Shown in pieces: positions 22,100 through 23,830 of a stretch of 23,830 nt of DNA. A model generated the notes under the pieces. That model was not told the DNA's origin, searched no databases, and saw only the letters and a program-made list of their open reading frames with translations. The translations under genes and the position numbers were made by a program. The stretch covers positions 1 through 23,830 of the forward strand of contig UQWP01000057.1 in assembly GCA_900544825.1 (NCBI GenBank), read 5' to 3'. Position 1 is the stretch's first letter, and each line of letters starts with the position of its first letter. Source of the DNA: an uncultured Prevotella sp. Lineage in GTDB: Bacteria; Bacteroidota; Bacteroidia; Bacteroidales; Bacteroidaceae.

Positions 22100-23542
22100 T
22101 TACCATGCCTCCAGCTTATCAGCAATCTCAGGCATCTTATCCTTGCTGAATACAGGATTCTTTCCTTCCTTTTTCTGCTGACGATAATCTTGCAGCAGGA
22201 AGACGGCTTGGCGAGAAAGCAGAACAATGGCCACCAGATTACAGAGCGTGAGAAGAGCCATCGTGATATCGGCAAAGCTCCATGCGAAATCCAGCGATAC
22301 CACAGCTCCTACCATCACCATCGCTGCCACAGCAAGGCGATAGATAAATACGCCCAACTTGGAATCCCTGATATATCTCACATTGGTCTCGCCATAATAA
22401 TAGTTGCCGATGATGCTACTAAAGGCAAAGAGCCAGATCATCACAGCCACAAATGGATTGCCGAGACTTCCGATTTCGTGGGTCAAGGCATCCTGCGTCA
22501 GCTGGATACCATTGGATGCGGTAACATCTACCCCACTCAGAAGGATGATGAAGGCGGTGCAGGAACATACCACCAAGGTATCAGTAAAAACACCCAAAGC
22601 CTGAATCAAACCTTGCTTCACCGGATGACTTACCGTAGCCACAGCTGCTGCATTAGGTGCACTACCCTCACCAGCCTCGTTACTGAACAAACCTCGCTTG
22701 ATGCCCTGTATCACCGTAACACCCAGCACTCCGCCGGCAGCCTGATTGAATCCGAAGGCATTCTCCACTATGGCAAGCAACACCTTAGGCAGACTGACAA
22801 TATTCCAAGCCACTACTCCTACAGCTATCAGAAGATAGACGACAGCCATCACAGGAACCACGATAGAAGAGAACTTAGCCACTCGCTGGATACCACCGAA
22901 GATGATGAGAAGGGTAAGCGCAGTAAGCACAATTCCCATGGTAGCTGGTTCGATACCGAACGCTTTCTGCCAAGCCAGACAGATGGTATTGCTCTGAACA
23001 GAATTATAGGCAAAGCCAAAGGTGATGATCATCAGGACGGCAAAGAGAATACCCATCCATCCCTTTCCCAATCCATACTTCATATAATAGGCAGGTCCAC
23101 CAAAGAAGGATGTCTTGCCCTTACGCTTATAAAGTTGGGCAAGAGTTGATTCGATGAAAGCCGATGATGAACCCAGTAAAGCCAGTACCCACATCCAGAA
23201 CACGGCTCCCGGTCCACCGATACTGATTGCAGTAGCTACGCCTGCAAGATTACCCGTACCGATACGGCTGGCCAATGCCACCACGAAAGCCTGGAAGGAA
23301 GAGATATGTTTCATCTCGCCATCCACCTTTACCTCCATCGACAGCTCATCATGGCCTATCTCCTCCGGTTGAATCTTGTCGTGATTCAACAGCAGCCTGA
23401 TCATCTCCTTGATGAGTCGAAACTGTACAAACCTAGTACGCCAAGTGAAAAACAGGGCACAGCATATCAATACGGTGATGATGATATACGACCAGAGAAA
23501 ATCGCTAACCTGAACTAAAAAGTTTTGTAATGTATCTACCAT
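22100..23542 (-). CDS. Sodium:alanine/glycine symporter (AGCS family)
   Basis: 480 residues, normal AGCS length, an inner-membrane sodium-coupled importer of alanine, glycine or related amino acids. Family signatures are GTGNLAGVATAI (95-106), FFGGPAYYMKYGLGKG (146-161) and RGLFSNEAGEGSAPNAA (283-299); the last is the hallmark AGCS stretch. An N-terminal helix (about 15-35) precedes a hydrophilic loop with many charged residues, and the C-terminus (about 450-480) is a charged cytoplasmic tail. It is convergent with the SH3b gene. It is flanked on both sides by diverged copies of the SH3b gene's 3' end, so it seems to have been inserted as a unit with its promoter and terminator. Confidence 0.95.
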   Translation of the reverse strand: MVDTLQNFLVQVSDFLWSYIIITVLICCALFFTWRTRFVQFRLIKEMIRLLLNHDKIQPEEIGHDELSMEVKVDGEMKHISSFQAFVVALASRIGTGNLAGVATAISIGGPGAVFWMWVLALLGSSSAFIESTLAQLYKRKGKTSFFGGPAYYMKYGLGKGWMGILFAVLMIITFGFAYNSVQSNTICLAWQKAFGIEPATMGIVLTALTLLIIFGGIQRVAKFSSIVVPVMAVVYLLIAVGVVAWNIVSLPKVLLAIVENAFGFNQAAGGVLGVTVIQGIKRGLFSNEAGEGSAPNAAAVATVSHPVKQGLIQALGVFTDTLVVCSCTAFIILLSGVDVTASNGIQLTQDALTHEIGSLGNPFVAVMIWLFAFSSIIGNYYYGETNVRYIRDSKLGVFIYRLAVAAMVMVGAVVSLDFAWSFADITMALLTLCNLVAIVLLSRQAVFLLQDYRQQKKEGKNPVFSKDKMPEIADKLEAW

Positions 23543-23579
23543 TTGTCTATTAAAAACTGAATATTATTCCTTTTCGGTT

Positions 23580-23588
23580 GCAAAATTA
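23580..23588 (-). promoter_or_regulatory. -7 element of the AGCS gene
   Basis: Minus-strand TAATTTTGC, about 38 bases before the ATG. ATTG at 23611-23614 is 22 bases away and may serve as the -33 element. The surrounding CGGTTGCAAAATTACACAA also occurs at 8090-8108 ahead of the AraC remnant. Confidence 0.55.
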
Positions 23589-23639
23589 CACAATTTCTTT
23601 CAAAAACCAGCAATTTATTCAAAGAAAACAGAATTTAAA

Positions 23640-23666
23640 GGATACTATGTTGCCCGAAAGTGGTAG
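23640..23666 (+). pseudogene. Last codons of a second SH3b-protein gene
   Basis: The frame reads GYYVARKW and a TAG stop, against RYYVVRRW and TAG at the end of the intact gene. Nothing of the gene remains upstream of 23640, where AGCS upstream sequence begins. It is a relic marking where the neighbouring gene originally ended. Confidence 0.7.
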
Positions 23667-23751
23667 AAGACCTGATTTCAATGACAGCTATATGTAATAA
23701 CACTATCTGACAATGGTATAACTATACTCTAAGCAATACGTACAGAAAAAG
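23641..23751 (+). repeat. 111-bp direct repeat, right copy
   Basis: Counterpart of 21914-22024 at about 90% identity and with no gaps. Beyond both copies the sequences diverge completely, each continuing into a different long hairpin. Confidence 0.9.
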
Positions 23752-23752
23752 A

Positions 23753-23797
23753 ATTGGGATTTGCAAGAAAATCGGAAAGTTTCTTGCAAATCCCAAT
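23753..23797 (-). terminator. Terminator of the gene at the right edge
   Basis: A perfect 18-bp inverted repeat (23753-23770 with 23780-23797, loop of 9) is followed on the minus strand by TCTTTTTC. It lies 15 bases beyond the stop codon at 23813. Confidence 0.75.
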
Positions 23798-23812
23798 AAA
23801 ATAGTTGATGAT

Positions 23813-23830
23813 TTACTTCTTAACCAGGCA
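23813..23830 (-). CDS. 3' end of an unidentified minus-strand gene
   Basis: The last residues read CLVKK before a TAA stop at 23813-23815. The strong terminator just downstream on the same strand supports a gene end here. Too little is in the window to name it. Confidence 0.4.
   Translation of the reverse strand, partial: CLVKK

Noticed and set aside
22034..23149. 371-codon open frame antisense to the AGCS symporter
   Set aside because: His/Ser-rich low-quality translation opposite unmistakable AGCS motifs; treated as a shadow.

Overview
The window looks like chromosomal DNA of a gut or rumen Bacteroidota bacterium, most likely Prevotella/Segatella. The evidence is the recurring Bacteroidota -7 element (TAnnTTTGC) ahead of most genes, A-rich leaders in place of strong Shine-Dalgarno sequences, a PA14-containing GH3 xylosidase/glucosidase, a hybrid histidine kinase and a TPR-lipoprotein kinase. 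I see no rRNA, tRNA, CRISPR array, integrase or transposase. The species is inference.

Layout. 1-3039 (minus): 5' end of an AAA-ATPase-like gene, then a secreted GH3 enzyme. 3321-7833 (plus): a signalling block with an NtrC-type sigma-54 activator, a small secreted Ala/Pro/Thr/Glu-rich protein behind a sigma-54-like promoter, and a membrane hybrid kinase (HK-REC-Hpt). 7790-9156: the wreck of an efflux locus, with an internally deleted AraC regulator, a frameshifted and truncated TolC gene fused to the 3' end of a transporter gene, and the last codons of a uracil permease. 9296-12229 (minus): a visibly AT-rich gene for a 977-residue SF1 Dna2/NAM7-like helicase. 12336-15088 (plus): a second copy of the transporter tail, an intact uracil permease, a YcdX-like PHP phosphoesterase and a beta-carbonic anhydrase. 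15253-16536 (plus): a DAACS-family symporter. 16572-17727 (minus): an arginase-fold protein and an ABM-domain protein. 17908-20435 (minus): a NarL-type regulator and its TPR-lipoprotein kinase, divergent from 20786-21939 (plus), a 54-residue protein overlapping an SH3b membrane protein. 22100-23542 (minus): an AGCS amino-acid symporter. 23813 to the end: the last codons of another minus-strand gene.

How the parts may work together. The hybrid kinase carries all intermediate relay modules and could feed the NtrC-type regulator, which may activate the small secreted protein from a GG-N10-GT promoter with repeated upstream sites. The TPR kinase/NarL pair probably controls the divergent small-protein/SH3b pair through a 13-bp inverted repeat between them.

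The most unusual structural signal occurs twice. A cargo gene (helicase; AGCS symporter) is flanked by diverged direct copies of the 3' end of a neighbouring gene: 61 bp with 6 mismatches, and 111 bp with 11 mismatches. This suggests allele-exchange insertion of accessory genes by recombination anchored in neighbouring genes, with no mobile-element machinery visible. All functions are read from sequence motifs alone; no database search was possible.
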